From NCBI RefSeq assembly GCF_900129125.1, contig NZ_FQVJ01000011.1, forward strand, positions 42,681-106,680: 64,000 nucleotides of DNA. Reading direction: 5' to 3'. A program made the translations under genes and the position numbers. Within the stretch, counting starts at the first letter, position 1. Each line of letters begins with the position of its first letter. The notes under the pieces are model-generated. The model did no database searches. It was not told where the DNA came from and was given only the letters and a program-made list of their open reading frames with translations. Positions 16,548-26,555 of this stretch are shown here, in pieces. The DNA comes from Acidocella aminolytica 101 = DSM 11237 (GTDB lineage Bacteria; Pseudomonadota; Alphaproteobacteria; Acetobacterales; Acetobacteraceae).

Positions 16548-18275
16548 TTAAAGGGCTGCCGCCAGAGTGCCTTCTTCTAGCCGGATACGCCGGTTGCTGG
16601 TTTCGTGATGGCTGATCGCCACAATCGTTGTGGCCGGTAGATGCGTCAGCAACACAGCTCGCACATCGTCCGCCAGCTTCTTGTCCAGCGCCGAGGTGGC
16701 TTCATCCAGAAACAGCCAGTCCGGCTTGGCCAGTATGGCTCTAGCCAGTGCCAAGCGTTGCTGCTCACCGCCGGAGAGCGCCAGCCCCCAATTCGCCACC
16801 TCATCAAGCCGGTTGGCGAGATGCCCGAGCCCCACGGCGCTGAGCGTTTCCGTCGCCATTTTGGTTTCCAGCCTGTCGGCATTGTCGGGATAAGCGAGAT
16901 TCCGCTTCAATGTACCGAGCGGAAAATAGGGCTTTTGTGGCAGGAACAGTAGCCGTCCGGTCGGGCGCTCGATCTCGCCCGTGCCAAACGGCCAGATTCC
17001 CGCAATGGCACGAAACAAGGTGGATTTGCCCGCGCCAGACGGGCCGGAAATGGTCACCAACTCACCCGGCGTCAGCGTCAGGGAGGCGTGGTCAAGCAGC
17101 TTGCGCCCATCCGGCAAGGTCAGGGTCAGGTCCTTTAGCGTCAGCCGGTCGCCGGCCTGTGCCAAGCGCGGCCCTCCCGAAGCCAGGGCGCGGGCGGTCT
17201 CCATCGCCTCGCGGAAGCCGTAAAGACGCGAAACAGTCGCACGCCAGGTTACGAGGTTGGTATAAGAGCCGATGAACCAGGAGAGTGCCCCCTGCACTTG
17301 CCCGAACACCATCGGGATCTGGCTCAATCCGCCCAGCCCGATCTCCTTGGCGAAATAGCGCGGCAGAATCACCACCAACGGGAAAATATTGGCAATCTGC
17401 GTGAAGCTGATGGTAAAAAAATTCAGCGCCTTAGTCCGGCGCATGATCGCCCAGAAATTATCCCGCACGAATTGGAAGCTGGAATTCAGCTCGGCGCGCT
17501 CTTCAACCTCGCCATGGGAGAGTGCGATGGCTTCTGGGTTTTCGCGCACGCGCACTAGACGGTAGCGGAAATTCGCTTCCAGCTTCTGCTGATTGAAGGA
17601 GAGCGGCACCAGCTTGCGGCCGATGAGATGCGTTAGCCCCGTGCCGACTAGCGAATACAACACCGCGACCCACAGCATATAGCCATGGATGGTCACACCC
17701 AGCAGCGTGATCGACCCGGAAATAGCGTAGAGCACGAAGATGAAGCTGAACAGCGTCACCACATTGGTGATGAAATCCGTACCCAGAGACAGCGTATTGG
17801 CTGTGAAATTATTCAAATCCTCGGAAATACGCTGGTCCGGGTTGTCTACCACGTCGCTCGGCGCGTGGGCGAGGCTGATATTGTAATAGGCCCGGTCGCG
17901 CAGCCAGTTCTCGACATAATGCACGGTCATCCATTGCCGCCATTTGATCTGCAGCATCTGGCTCAGATAGGTGGCATAGACCGCGATGAGCACGTAAATA
18001 ATCACCAGCTCTGCGAAGCCCGGCATAGGACCTTTGCCTTTGATATGCACCAGCGGCATATAAAGCAGCGTCAGTACCGTTTTGACGTCATAGACCTGGA
18101 TGGCGTTGAAGAAGTCGTTGTTCCAGTAGGTTAGCACCACATTCAGCCCGACCAGCAGCAGGTTAAGGCCAATGACCGTGCCTAGAAGCCCCCATGCCGT
18201 CCATTTTTCCTCGGATTTGAAGTAAGGCTTTGCCAGACTCCAGCCCTCGGCGAATCCGATGAAGAAATTCGTCAT
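16548..18275 (-). CDS. ABC transporter, fused permease/ATPase (SbmA/BacA-YddA type)
   Basis: A 575-residue half-transporter with an ABC_membrane_2 domain (about 1-330; several membrane helices, including the first around residues 27-52) fused to an ATPase domain (about 350-575): Walker A GPSGAGKST, signature LSGGEQQR, Walker B WLFLDEATSALD and the switch His in ISHHE. The family includes long-chain acyl and peptide transporters related to BacA and YddA. ATG 18275 is preferred to the TTG four codons upstream. It lies 15 nt after the DUF3253 gene, suggesting one transcript. Substrate unknown. Confidence 0.9.
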   Translation of the reverse strand: MTNFFIGFAEGWSLAKPYFKSEEKWTAWGLLGTVIGLNLLLVGLNVVLTYWNNDFFNAIQVYDVKTVLTLLYMPLVHIKGKGPMPGFAELVIIYVLIAVYATYLSQMLQIKWRQWMTVHYVENWLRDRAYYNISLAHAPSDVVDNPDQRISEDLNNFTANTLSLGTDFITNVVTLFSFIFVLYAISGSITLLGVTIHGYMLWVAVLYSLVGTGLTHLIGRKLVPLSFNQQKLEANFRYRLVRVRENPEAIALSHGEVEERAELNSSFQFVRDNFWAIMRRTKALNFFTISFTQIANIFPLVVILPRYFAKEIGLGGLSQIPMVFGQVQGALSWFIGSYTNLVTWRATVSRLYGFREAMETARALASGGPRLAQAGDRLTLKDLTLTLPDGRKLLDHASLTLTPGELVTISGPSGAGKSTLFRAIAGIWPFGTGEIERPTGRLLFLPQKPYFPLGTLKRNLAYPDNADRLETKMATETLSAVGLGHLANRLDEVANWGLALSGGEQQRLALARAILAKPDWLFLDEATSALDKKLADDVRAVLLTHLPATTIVAISHHETSNRRIRLEEGTLAAAL

Positions 18276-18290
18276 CACTCTGCGCAAGGT

Positions 18291-18557
18291 TCAGGACTCC
18301 TGGCTTTTCAGGCGCAAGCGGATGACGCCGTGCAGTGTTTCCGGGTCAATCGGTTTGCCCTTGCGGAGAATTTCGATTTGCCCGGCCCGTGCCAGGCGTT
18401 GCGCGGCCAGCTTTATGGGCGCCAAGCTGCGCCGCCAACTTTCATCCGGCGGATTGCCCGCCAAAGCAAGCGCTGCTTCGGTGGGGCAAATGGATTTCTG
18501 TGGCCCGCGTATGGCGAGCGTATCGAGAATGGCCTGTTCTGCGGGATCTGCGGTCAT
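18291..18557 (-). CDS. DUF3253-domain protein
   Basis: An 88-residue basic protein with a winged-helix-like pattern: GPQKSICPTEAALAL, then WRRSLAPIKLAAQRLARAG and a KGKPIDPETLHGVIRLRL end, all signatures of DUF3253. These proteins are small and of unknown function, often near acyl-CoA or redox genes. Upstream of and co-directional with the ABC transporter. Confidence 0.8.
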   Translation of the reverse strand: MTADPAEQAILDTLAIRGPQKSICPTEAALALAGNPPDESWRRSLAPIKLAAQRLARAGQIEILRKGKPIDPETLHGVIRLRLKSQES

Positions 18558-18638
18558 GACCGCAGACTTATGCCTGAACCTTTGTTTGCTTCAAACGGGC
18601 AACAGATTTCATTTTGCAAAGTTACGTTGCCGCCTGTC

Positions 18639-19517
18639 TTAGACCGCGCCAAACATCGCGCCCAGTTCCGGGCCGGAGATGGGCGCGCCGAAGAAGCTGC
18701 CCTGGGCTTCATCTACTTTCACCTGACGCAATAGCTCATATTGTACCGCGCTTTCTACGCCATCCGCCAGCACAATACAGCCCAAAGCGTGCCCGGCCTC
18801 TACCGCGGCATGGGTGATAGCGGTAAATGTCCCGCCTTCTGACAGGCTTTGTGTTAACGAGCGGTCCAGGCGCAACGTTGAGAAAGGCAGGCGTTTCAAA
18901 GGTGTAAGGGAGGCATATCCCGCGCCGAAATGGTCGAGCGCCAGCCTCACCCCTAGCCCGCGTACCGCTTTGAGAGCGAAGATTGTATCCTCGTTTTCGT
19001 CCAGCAGCATGGCCTCGGTGATCAGTAATTCCAGCCTGTCAGGGTTCAGATTAACTGCATTCAGCGCTTCCAGGAGCTGCTTGACCAGCTTGCCGCTTTG
19101 CAGATGCCGCTGTGAGAGCGCCAGCGCAATGCTGAAATTCCCTGGCAGAGCCGCGGCCTGGGTGCAGGCGGCGCGTAGCATCCATCCGCCAACATCGATA
19201 ATCACGTCCGATTGCTCGACCATGGGTAGGAAATGCCCGATGGGAATTAAGCCGCGCCGTGAATGGCGAAGCCTTAATTGGGCCTCCGCGCCGCGCGCCA
19301 GCCCGGAACTGAGCGACAGAATGGGCTGGAAATGCAGGGCTAGCCCGTCCGTTGCTAGTGCTTGCCGGAGCTTCTGAATCACGCGCCTTCGTTCCGTGAT
19401 TCGGTGGCGAGCATGGTTCTGACGCAGCATCCGTTCGCTGGGCTGTGAGAGGCCCGAAGGCTGGTCAGCCGGCTCGTCCGGCGGGATGGTGTGGAGGAGA
19501 AGTTTATGGTTTGGCAT
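18639..19517 (-). CDS. EAL-domain protein, probably catalytically inactive
   Basis: A 292-residue soluble protein whose C-terminal 230 residues follow the EAL phosphodiesterase fold. Key residues differ: the EALLR motif is EAQLR; the Mg-binding Asn of the NLS strand is lost (ALALS); DDFGTG is DHFGAG; the Lys of the LKIDRS block is Arg (LRLDRS). The late glutamate in ADGVES is kept. The pattern fits a c-di-GMP-binding or regulatory EAL protein rather than an active enzyme. A Gln/Arg-rich N-terminus (1-50) has no recognised domain. The upstream region 19518-19697 is AT-rich and may hold its promoter. Confidence 0.85.
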   Translation of the reverse strand: MPNHKLLLHTIPPDEPADQPSGLSQPSERMLRQNHARHRITERRRVIQKLRQALATDGLALHFQPILSLSSGLARGAEAQLRLRHSRRGLIPIGHFLPMVEQSDVIIDVGGWMLRAACTQAAALPGNFSIALALSQRHLQSGKLVKQLLEALNAVNLNPDRLELLITEAMLLDENEDTIFALKAVRGLGVRLALDHFGAGYASLTPLKRLPFSTLRLDRSLTQSLSEGGTFTAITHAAVEAGHALGCIVLADGVESAVQYELLRQVKVDEAQGSFFGAPISGPELGAMFGAV

Positions 19518-19697
19518 GGCAAAGCGCGGATGACATTTTGAGAACTTTGCCGGTCGAATCTTAATAGTGGACCAATTAAATTTTTCTTTTTTTAGGAAAG
19601 ATCGGGAGGTTTTGCTCGATATAGAATCTTATGGCGGTGTTATCAGGGGCGTTTGCGCCAGCGCGCGGTCCAACCCAGCAAAGGCACGTCTTACCGC

Positions 19698-20547
19698 TTA
19701 ATAATGCGTGACGTAATCCAGCGCTTCATCCGGTGGGGGCGGGGAGGTCAAGTGACGCAGAATGTCGGCGGCGAATATGCCGGGTGCCCGCGATGACAAA
19801 AGGCGCTTCGGCCAGTGCAGCGAATCCTTGCAGGCTGGGCGGGGTGGCGATGGTCAGTAGCCCGTGCCGGGCATAATCCAACAGCTTGATTTTCAGGCCG
19901 AATCTGGCGCGGAGCTGTGCGATGGCCAGGAAAGCACTGTGCAGCAGCAAGGCGGGGTCACGTACCCACCCATGCAAGGTTACCTCCGGCGGCAAGTGGC
20001 GCATCGCCAAACCGCAATCGCCAACTAGGTCCAGGCTGACGCCCTGGCCGCGTAAGGCGGACCACATTTCCTCGAAGAAGCAGCGCAGCCCATCCAGAGT
20101 AGGTAACGAGTCGCTGCCCATAAATATCAGCCGTCCCGGTAGCTTGGCCGTTCCTGGCGGGGGCGGGCGTGGCAATGCGGGTATGGGGGCAATAAAGATA
20201 TTTGTGTTGGGGCACATCGGGCTAACCAGCGCGGCTTCCTCGGGCTGGATGGCGGCGATATGCCGGGCGCACCAGCGCTGTTCAGCCTCGAGATAAAACC
20301 GCCCAGCACCGTATCCGCCTGCCGTCAAGGGCGATGCAGCCACGGCATACTGGCCGATCCGCGTGATATGCGGGCCGGCGAGTCGGGCCAGATCGTAGCG
20401 TTCTATGGGGGTGGAAAGCCGGGCACTGGTGAGCAGCAGCCTCACCTCATGCCCTTGTGCTCTTAGTCAATCTATAATGGCGTCATTAGGCGCCAGATGG
20501 CCTGCTGCACCTGCCCGGGGCAGTTGGTCTGTAATAAAGACGATCAC
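19698..20547 (-). pseudogene. Glycosyltransferase, interrupted by a stop and a frameshift
   Basis: Reading from GTG 20547 (preceded by AAGGGCAG) gives IVFITDQLPRAGAAGHLAPN and DAIID, then TGA at 20467-20469 where Trp is expected, then LRAQGHEVRLLLTSARLSTP and a 239-codon frame with LIFMGSDSLPTLDGL, LHGWV and GLKIKLLDYARHGLLTIATP (a GT4-like donor-binding pattern). Near 19790 the frame shifts; the other frame continues GIFAADILRHLTSPPPPDEA to TAA at 19698-19700. About 282 codons in all. The protein family is inferred from the motifs; acceptor unknown. Confidence 0.75.
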
Positions 20548-20563
20548 CTGCCCTTAAATGCGA

Positions 20564-20899
20564 TTAGGCCGCGTCCTGGGAGATGCCCTTTTCAGTCAGC
20601 AGGCTCTGCAATTCGCCACTCTGATACATCTCGGTCACGATATCGCACCCTCCGACGAACTCACCCTTCACATAAAGCTGCGGAATGGTCGGCCAGTTGG
20701 AGAATTGTTTGATCCCCTCACGGATCTCCTGGTCCTCCAGTACATTGACGGATGAGAAGGGCACGCCGGCATGTTTCAGAATTTGTACAACGCGGGCCGA
20801 AAAGCCGCATTGCGGAAAGAGCGGGGTACCTTTCATGAACAGCATCACGGGAGCGCCGTCGATATGCTTCTGAATTTCGACGAAAACGGGATTTTCCAT
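20564..20899 (-). CDS. grxD: Monothiol glutaredoxin, CGFS type
   Basis: A 111-residue monothiol glutaredoxin with C31-[22 protein letters not shown] and the TVP-like cis-Pro loop. CGFS glutaredoxins bind a glutathione-ligated [2Fe-2S] cluster and pair with BolA proteins in iron sensing and cluster delivery; the bolA gene is immediately upstream in the same operon. ATG 20899 is preferred to GTG 20908. Confidence 0.95.
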   Translation of the reverse strand: MENPVFVEIQKHIDGAPVMLFMKGTPLFPQCGFSARVVQILKHAGVPFSSVNVLEDQEIREGIKQFSNWPTIPQLYVKGEFVGGCDIVTEMYQSGELQSLLTEKGISQDAA

Positions 20900-20913
20900 A
20901 GGGTTCACAATCC

Positions 20914-21147
20914 TTATTCTGGCGCTGAGGTTTGCAGCGCCAGGGCATGAAGCTCGGCGCCCATCCGGCCCTGAAGAGCCGCATAAACCATCTGATGCTG
21001 TCGTACCCGGGGCACGCCCCGGAATGCTTCAGACACCACGGTCGCGGCATAATGGTCATTATCACCGGCCAGATCCTCAATATGGATCTTGGCGTCAGGG
21101 AAGGCGGCCTTGATCAAAGCCTCGATCTCGCCCGCTGGCATGGCCAT
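20914..21147 (-). CDS. bolA: BolA family protein
   Basis: A 77-residue class II KH-like fold with the conserved [19 protein letters not shown] segment, whose His ligates the cluster shared with monothiol glutaredoxin. It sits between purL and grxD, all on the minus strand, only 15 nt after purL and about 14 nt before the grxD start. Confidence 0.93.
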   Translation of the reverse strand: MAMPAGEIEALIKAAFPDAKIHIEDLAGDNDHYAATVVSEAFRGVPRVRQHQMVYAALQGRMGAELHALALQTSAPE

Positions 21148-21162
21148 GTCGTGTAATCCTCT

Positions 21163-23331
21163 TCAGGCGAACCAGCGAGGGAAAAAACCCTCGTGGGCTT
21201 CGCGCAATTGAGGCAGAGATATGGCAAGACCATCTGGCAGAGTCAATTTTTTCTCGTCAGACGAACGGCCGATATGCTGCGCCGGAATACCGGCGGCGGC
21301 GGCGGCGGCCAGCAGCTTGTGGGCGTCCTTCACGGCCAGGATATAGCGGCCCTGATCTTCGCCGAACCAATATTCGGCGGCGCCAGCGCCAGTGAGTTCC
21401 GCGCCACAATCCCCAGCCAGGGCCATTTCGGCCACGGCCACGAGCAGCCCGCCATCAGAGACGTCGTGGCAGGCCTGCACCTCACCGCTCAGAATCTGCG
21501 CCCGTACGAAGTCACCATTGCGGCGTTCAACGACTAGATCAACCGGCGGGGGAGCGCCTTCTTCGCGGTTCAGCAACTCGCGTAGATAAAGCGAGCAACC
21601 CAGCTCGCCTTTGGTGTCACCTACGGCGACCAGGGATAGGCCGCTGACCAGCCCATAGCCGACAGCCTGAGCCGCATCCGCCAGCACACCCACGGCGCCA
21701 ATTGCCGGGGTCGGCAGGATCGGCTTGCCCTCGGTCTCATTATAAAGCGAGACATTGCCCGAGACGACCGGGAAATCCAGCGCCTTGCAGGCAGCCGCCA
21801 TGCCTTTGATGGCGCTGGCGAACTGGCCCATAATCTCCGGCTTCTCGGGATTGCCGAAATTCATGTTGTCGGTAATCGCCAGCGGTTTCGCGCCCGTGGC
21901 AGTGATGTTGCGCCAAGCTTCAGCAACCGCTTGGGCGCCGCCCACTTCCGCGTCCGCCACGCAATAGCGTGGGGTAACGTCCGTGGTGATGGCCAAAGCG
22001 CGGTTGGAACCGTCCAGCCGCACGATGGCGGCATCCGCCTGGGCGGGGCGCTTCACCGTCTGGCCGCCCACGCTCGAATCGTACTGGTCGAAAATCCAGC
22101 GCCGCGAGCACAGATCAGGCGAGCCGACCAGCTTCATCAGCGCCTGGTCCAGCGGCGCGTGGCTGGTGATGGGGCCGAGCTTCGCGGGCTTTAGTGTTTC
22201 CGCGATCGGGCGGTTGTAAAGCGGCGCGGCATCCGCCAGCGGGCTGAGGGGAATATCCGCCTCGGTCTGGCCCTTATGCTTCACCACGATCCGTCCGGTA
22301 TCGGTGATATGGCCGATCACCGCATAATCCAGGTCCCATTTCTCAATGATCGCGCGTGCCATGTTTGAACGCTCGGGCTTGAGCACTAGCAACATGCGTT
22401 CCTGGCTTTCGGAGAGCATCATCTCATAAGCGCTCATGCCGGTTTCGCGCTGGGGTACATCGTCCAGGTTCAGTTCGATGCCAACCCCGCCTTTGCCCGC
22501 CATTTCTACGGAGGAGGAGGTTAGGCCCGCCGCGCCCATGTCCTGAATCGCGACAATCGCATCCGTTTGCATCAGCTCCAGGCAGGCTTCGATCAACAGC
22601 TTCTCTGTGAACGGGTCACCCACCTGCACGGTGGGGCGCTTATCCTCGGAGGCAGCGTCGAACTCGGTTGAGGCCATGGTCGCGCCATGAATGCCGTCAC
22701 GGCCGGTCTTGGAGCCGACATAAACCACCGGGTTGCCCACCCCCGCGGCAGCGGAGAGGAAAATTCTATCCTGATGCGCAATGCCCACGGTCATCGCGTT
22801 CACCAGCGGGTTGCCGTTATAGGCCGGGTGGAAATTTACCTCACCGCCTACGGTCGGCACGCCCACGCAGTTGCCGTAACCGCCAATGCCGCGTACCACG
22901 CCGTCCACAACCCGCTTGGTCACGGGCAGGGCAGGGTCGCCAAAACGCAGCGCGTTCAGGTTGGCGATGGGGCGGGCGCCCATGGTGAACACATCGCGCA
23001 GAATACCGCCCACACCGGTCGCGGCACCCTGGTAAGGTTCGATGAAGCTCGGGTGGTTATGCGACTCCATTTTGAAGATCGCTGCCAGACCATCTCCAAT
23101 ATCGATCACGCCGGCATTCTCGCCGGGGCCATGGATCACCCAGGGTGCCTTGGTTGGCAGTTCCTTCAACCAGACGCGGCTGGATTTGTAGGAACAATGC
23201 TCCGACCACATGACGGAGAAGATGCCAAGCTCCGTGAGCGAGGGCGTGCGGCCCATAATCTCAAGAACTTTGCCCCATTCCTCCTCATTTAAGCCGAAGG
23301 ATTTGGCAAGGGTCAGATTTACGTCAGTCAT
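21163..23331 (-). CDS. purL: Phosphoribosylformylglycinamidine synthase subunit PurL
   Basis: The ATP-dependent synthetase subunit of the FGAM synthase complex (fourth step of IMP synthesis). 722 residues is the short form that needs separate PurS and PurQ, both encoded here. Motifs: [50 protein letters not shown], and a C-terminal GDCGAEL block. Start overlaps the purQ stop (ATGA at 23328-23331). The gene is intact over 2.2 kb. Confidence 0.97.
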   Translation of the reverse strand: MTDVNLTLAKSFGLNEEEWGKVLEIMGRTPSLTELGIFSVMWSEHCSYKSSRVWLKELPTKAPWVIHGPGENAGVIDIGDGLAAIFKMESHNHPSFIEPYQGAATGVGGILRDVFTMGARPIANLNALRFGDPALPVTKRVVDGVVRGIGGYGNCVGVPTVGGEVNFHPAYNGNPLVNAMTVGIAHQDRIFLSAAAGVGNPVVYVGSKTGRDGIHGATMASTEFDAASEDKRPTVQVGDPFTEKLLIEACLELMQTDAIVAIQDMGAAGLTSSSVEMAGKGGVGIELNLDDVPQRETGMSAYEMMLSESQERMLLVLKPERSNMARAIIEKWDLDYAVIGHITDTGRIVVKHKGQTEADIPLSPLADAAPLYNRPIAETLKPAKLGPITSHAPLDQALMKLVGSPDLCSRRWIFDQYDSSVGGQTVKRPAQADAAIVRLDGSNRALAITTDVTPRYCVADAEVGGAQAVAEAWRNITATGAKPLAITDNMNFGNPEKPEIMGQFASAIKGMAAACKALDFPVVSGNVSLYNETEGKPILPTPAIGAVGVLADAAQAVGYGLVSGLSLVAVGDTKGELGCSLYLRELLNREEGAPPPVDLVVERRNGDFVRAQILSGEVQACHDVSDGGLLVAVAEMALAGDCGAELTGAGAAEYWFGEDQGRYILAVKDAHKLLAAAAAAGIPAQHIGRSSDEKKLTLPDGLAISLPQLREAHEGFFPRWFA

Positions 23332-23990
23332 GCGGCCGCCAGGGAGTCAAAGAGTGGTTTGCCGTCGGTGCCGCCCATGAGCGGGTCAACGAGGTTTTCC
23401 GGGTGGGGCATTAGCCCCAGGACCCGCAGATTGGGCGAGAAAATGCCCGCGATGCTCCGTGCCGAGCCGTTGCGGTTGATGTCGCTGTAACGGAACGCCA
23501 CCAGCCCTTCCCCTTCCAGTCGGTCCAGCGTGTCTTCATCGGCGGTGTAGTTGCCATCGCCATGGGCCATCGGGGCACGGAACTCTGCGCCTTTTTCCCA
23601 TTTGGCGGTGAACACCGTGTCGTTCCGCTCAACCCTCAGCATCGTGTCCATGGACAGGAAGCGCAAGCCCGCATTGCGCAGCAGCACGCCCGGTAGCAGC
23701 CCGGTTTCGGTAATGATCTGGAAACCATTGCATACACCCAGAACATACCCGCCGCGCTCGGCATGGGCCTTCACCGCGCGCATGATGGGGCTTTGTGCCG
23801 CCATCGCGCCGCAGCGCAGATAGTCGCCGAAGGAGAACCCGCCCGGCAGGATCACAAGATCCGTGCCCGCGGGCAACTCGGTCTCCTTGTGCCAGACGAT
23901 CGCCGGTTCACGGCCAAAGCTCTGGCGCACGGCCAGGATCATGTCGCGTTCCCGGTTGATGCCGGGAAACAGAAGGATGGCGGCTTGCAT
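23328..23990 (-). CDS. purQ: FGAM synthase glutaminase subunit PurQ
   Basis: A 220-residue class I glutamine amidotransferase that supplies ammonia to PurL. The nucleophile Cys is in LGVCNGFQ, and the His-Glu pair in [24 protein letters not shown] is family-typical. It overlaps purL by ATGA and follows the K+ channel gene by 46 nt. Confidence 0.97.
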   Translation of the reverse strand: MQAAILLFPGINRERDMILAVRQSFGREPAIVWHKETELPAGTDLVILPGGFSFGDYLRCGAMAAQSPIMRAVKAHAERGGYVLGVCNGFQIITETGLLPGVLLRNAGLRFLSMDTMLRVERNDTVFTAKWEKGAEFRAPMAHGDGNYTADEDTLDRLEGEGLVAFRYSDINRNGSARSIAGIFSPNLRVLGLMPHPENLVDPLMGGTDGKPLFDSLAAA

Positions 23991-24036
23991 GGCCCGCTTC
24001 TGCCGGAACTCATCCGGCCAAGCAATATCGCTTTCT

Positions 24037-25278
24037 TCAAGCCGGCTTTGTGCCAGCCTCCAACAGCTTCTCGACCAAGCTGTTTCCGTCGATTTTTTCC
24101 TCTGTCAGCGCCATGGCCAGCACCTCGCCGCCAAATACGTTGGGGGCCAGAATCATATCCGGCTGCACCCGGCGTACCCGTTCCAGATTCTTGCGGTTGC
24201 TTACCGCCGCCACCTTCTTGGCTTCAGTCGTGATCTCCCGCAGGGCAAGAATCACGAAGGCATTCTCAGCATCGTCCGGTGAGAGGGCGAGCACGGCATG
24301 GGCGGTTTCCGCCCCGGCCCGGCGCAGTACATCCAATTCTGTCGCATCGCCGCGGATCACTTCGGCGTCACCGAAATCCTCATCCATATCGTTAATCACG
24401 ATCACGGATTTATCCCGCGCCAGCAATTCCCGCGCGGTATTGTGCGCCAGCGGCCCGGTACCCGCGATGATGTAATGGTTTACCCGTTTCATGCGCTTCC
24501 TCTGCGGTTCGATGATGCGGCTGAGCCGCCCTTGTACAAGCGGCCCGACCACGGCGCTGAGCGAGGTGACGAACACCGTGATCCCCACTACGATCAGCGA
24601 CATCACGAACAAGCGTGCCTCGTCGCTCTTGGGTGAGATGTCACCATAGCCGACGGTGGACATGGTGACGACGGTAAAATAGGCCGCCTGCGGTAGGGTT
24701 ACGATGGGTGGGGAGAAGCCTTCCCCCAGAATCAACGAGCCGAGCACGCCGTATGTTAGCAGCAGCACCGTGGCGGCAATGGCAAACAGCGACCCCGCCG
24801 CCAGAGAGGACCGCCGGAAACTCTGCCCGGAGACGCTTAGCAGCAGGAACAGAACGACGATATAAATAACCGGTCCGGAGAAAAACCGCTGATGCGTGTA
24901 ACCTATTGCCAGGGCGCCCTGGGTGAAGGTCATCAACAGGGCGGAGATCCACGCCATACGCGAACGAACAAGCAACCCGATGGCCACAAAAATCTGCAAC
25001 AGCCCGATCATGGCCGTGGGCACGCCGCGCAGAATCAGCGCCGGAACGCTGGCGTTCAGCGGGTGCAGCGCGTCGAACAAGCCATCCAGCTTCAGATGCA
25101 GATACTCAGAGGCGTATTGCCGGATGCTGGGTAGCAGCGCCAAAAGCCCTGCCCCGCCGACAGCAACCGCCAGGGGCAGCTGTGGAAACCAAAGATCCAG
25201 GCGCGCGCGGCGGTAAACCCGCAAAGCCAACCGCCGTAGCCAGGCAATCCCGCCGTCAAGGCGATGAAATGCCGTCAT
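24037..25278 (-). CDS. Voltage-gated-type potassium channel with RCK domain (Kch-like)
   Basis: A 413-residue membrane protein. The N-terminal half contains about six helices and the pore helix with filter T-V-G-Y-G-D (in [11 protein letters not shown]). The C-terminal half (about 265-413) is a cytoplasmic RCK/TrkA-N Rossmann domain starting [19 protein letters not shown]. Architecture and length match E. coli Kch. It lies between purS and purQ on the same strand with gaps of 82 and 46 nt, an unexpected position for a channel. Confidence 0.92.
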   Translation of the reverse strand: MTAFHRLDGGIAWLRRLALRVYRRARLDLWFPQLPLAVAVGGAGLLALLPSIRQYASEYLHLKLDGLFDALHPLNASVPALILRGVPTAMIGLLQIFVAIGLLVRSRMAWISALLMTFTQGALAIGYTHQRFFSGPVIYIVVLFLLLSVSGQSFRRSSLAAGSLFAIAATVLLLTYGVLGSLILGEGFSPPIVTLPQAAYFTVVTMSTVGYGDISPKSDEARLFVMSLIVVGITVFVTSLSAVVGPLVQGRLSRIIEPQRKRMKRVNHYIIAGTGPLAHNTARELLARDKSVIVINDMDEDFGDAEVIRGDATELDVLRRAGAETAHAVLALSPDDAENAFVILALREITTEAKKVAAVSNRKNLERVRRVQPDMILAPNVFGGEVLAMALTEEKIDGNSLVEKLLEAGTKPA

Positions 25279-25360
25279 GCGGCCAAAAAAAGGGACAGGA
25301 CAGCCATGCCCTTATGTTTGGGGGTGCGGGGTGCTGATGTAAAGCGCCCCTCTGGTGGGC

Positions 25361-25603
25361 TTAGCCGACGATTTCAACCTTGAAGCTTTCGATAACCGTG
25401 TTGGCCAGCAGCTTGCGGGCCATTTCCTCGGCGGCTTCCTTGGCATTGGCGGCGTCGGTCTCGGTCAGTTCAAGCTCGATGACCTTGCCCATGCGGACCT
25501 CTCCAACTTGGTCAAAGCCCAGATTGTTCAGGGCATGGCCAATGGCCTTGCCCTGCGGGTCGAGCACGCCATTTTTCAGCATGATGGTGACGATGGCCTT
25601 CAT
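25361..25603 (-). CDS. purS: FGAM synthase subunit PurS
   Basis: An 80-residue protein bridging PurL and PurQ in the FGAM synthase complex. The family pattern V-x-x-(M/K)-L-K-x-G-V-L-DPQGKA and EVRMGKVIEL is clear. It follows purC by 50 nt and precedes the potassium channel gene. Confidence 0.95.
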   Translation of the reverse strand: MKAIVTIMLKNGVLDPQGKAIGHALNNLGFDQVGEVRMGKVIELELTETDAANAKEAAEEMARKLLANTVIESFKVEIVG

Positions 25604-25653
25604 GAATCACAAAACCTTTTTATTGAAGAACGCTGACTGATAGGCGATAGGTG

Positions 25654-26418
25654 TTATTGCATCGTCTCCGGGCCCTTCATGTCGCGCGACCCTGCCTCGG
25701 GCAGAATCCCCAGGCGGCGGGCGACTTCCTGATAAGCCTCCTCGATCTTACCAAGATCACGGCGGAAACGGTCCTTGTCCATCTTCTCGTTGGTCTTCGC
25801 ATCCCAGAGGCGGCAATTATCCGGGCTGATTTCATCGGCCAGGACCACGCGCATCTCGTCATTCTCGTATAGACGGCCGAATTCCAGCTTGAAATCAACC
25901 AGAGTGATGCCAACACCAAGGAACAGCCCGGTCAGAAAGTCGTTGATGCGCAGGGTGTAGTGCACGATGTCATCCACATCCTGCGCGCTGGCCCAGCCAA
26001 AGGCGGTGATGTGTTCCTCAGCCACCATCGGGTCGTTGAGCTGGTCGTTTTTGTAATAATACTCGACGATGGAGCGCGGCAGGCGGGTTCCTTCCGGGAT
26101 GCCAAGGCGCTGCGCCAAGCTGCCTGCTGCGATGTTGCGTACCACCACCTCAATGGGGATGATCTCAACTTCCTTAATAAGTTGCTCGCGCATGTTCAGG
26201 CGGCGGATGAAGTGGGTGGGGATGTTGATCTCCGCCAGCTTCGTCATCAGGAATTCGCTGATCCGGTTGTTCAGCACACCTTTGCCGGTAATCGTACCTT
26301 TTTTCTGGGCGTTGAACGCGGTGGCGTCGTCCTTGAAATATTGCACGAGTGTGCCGGGCTCGGGACCTTCGAACAGGATTTTTGCTTTGCCTTCATAGAG
26401 CTGGCGGCGGCGGGCCAT
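25654..26418 (-). CDS. purC: SAICAR synthetase PurC
   Basis: Phosphoribosylaminoimidazole-succinocarboxamide synthase, 254 residues. Motifs: [11 protein letters not shown] at the N-terminus, [27 protein letters not shown], and VDFKLEFGR. First gene of the minus-strand pur operon. The divergent MFS gene starts 138 nt away, so both promoters probably lie in 26419-26555. Confidence 0.97.
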   Translation of the reverse strand: MARRRQLYEGKAKILFEGPEPGTLVQYFKDDATAFNAQKKGTITGKGVLNNRISEFLMTKLAEINIPTHFIRRLNMREQLIKEVEIIPIEVVVRNIAAGSLAQRLGIPEGTRLPRSIVEYYYKNDQLNDPMVAEEHITAFGWASAQDVDDIVHYTLRINDFLTGLFLGVGITLVDFKLEFGRLYENDEMRVVLADEISPDNCRLWDAKTNEKMDKDRFRRDLGKIEEAYQEVARRLGILPEAGSRDMKGPETMQ

Positions 26419-26555
26419 GGATCACAACCTTCGAAATTTTACGGAGCCGGTCTATACCAACAGAGTCCAATGAATACCATGGGGGCGGCCGCATGGGGGG
26501 CAAGCCCTGGGCGGGCGTGTGCAAAAATGTTGGGCAGGGTATTTGTCTTGTTACC

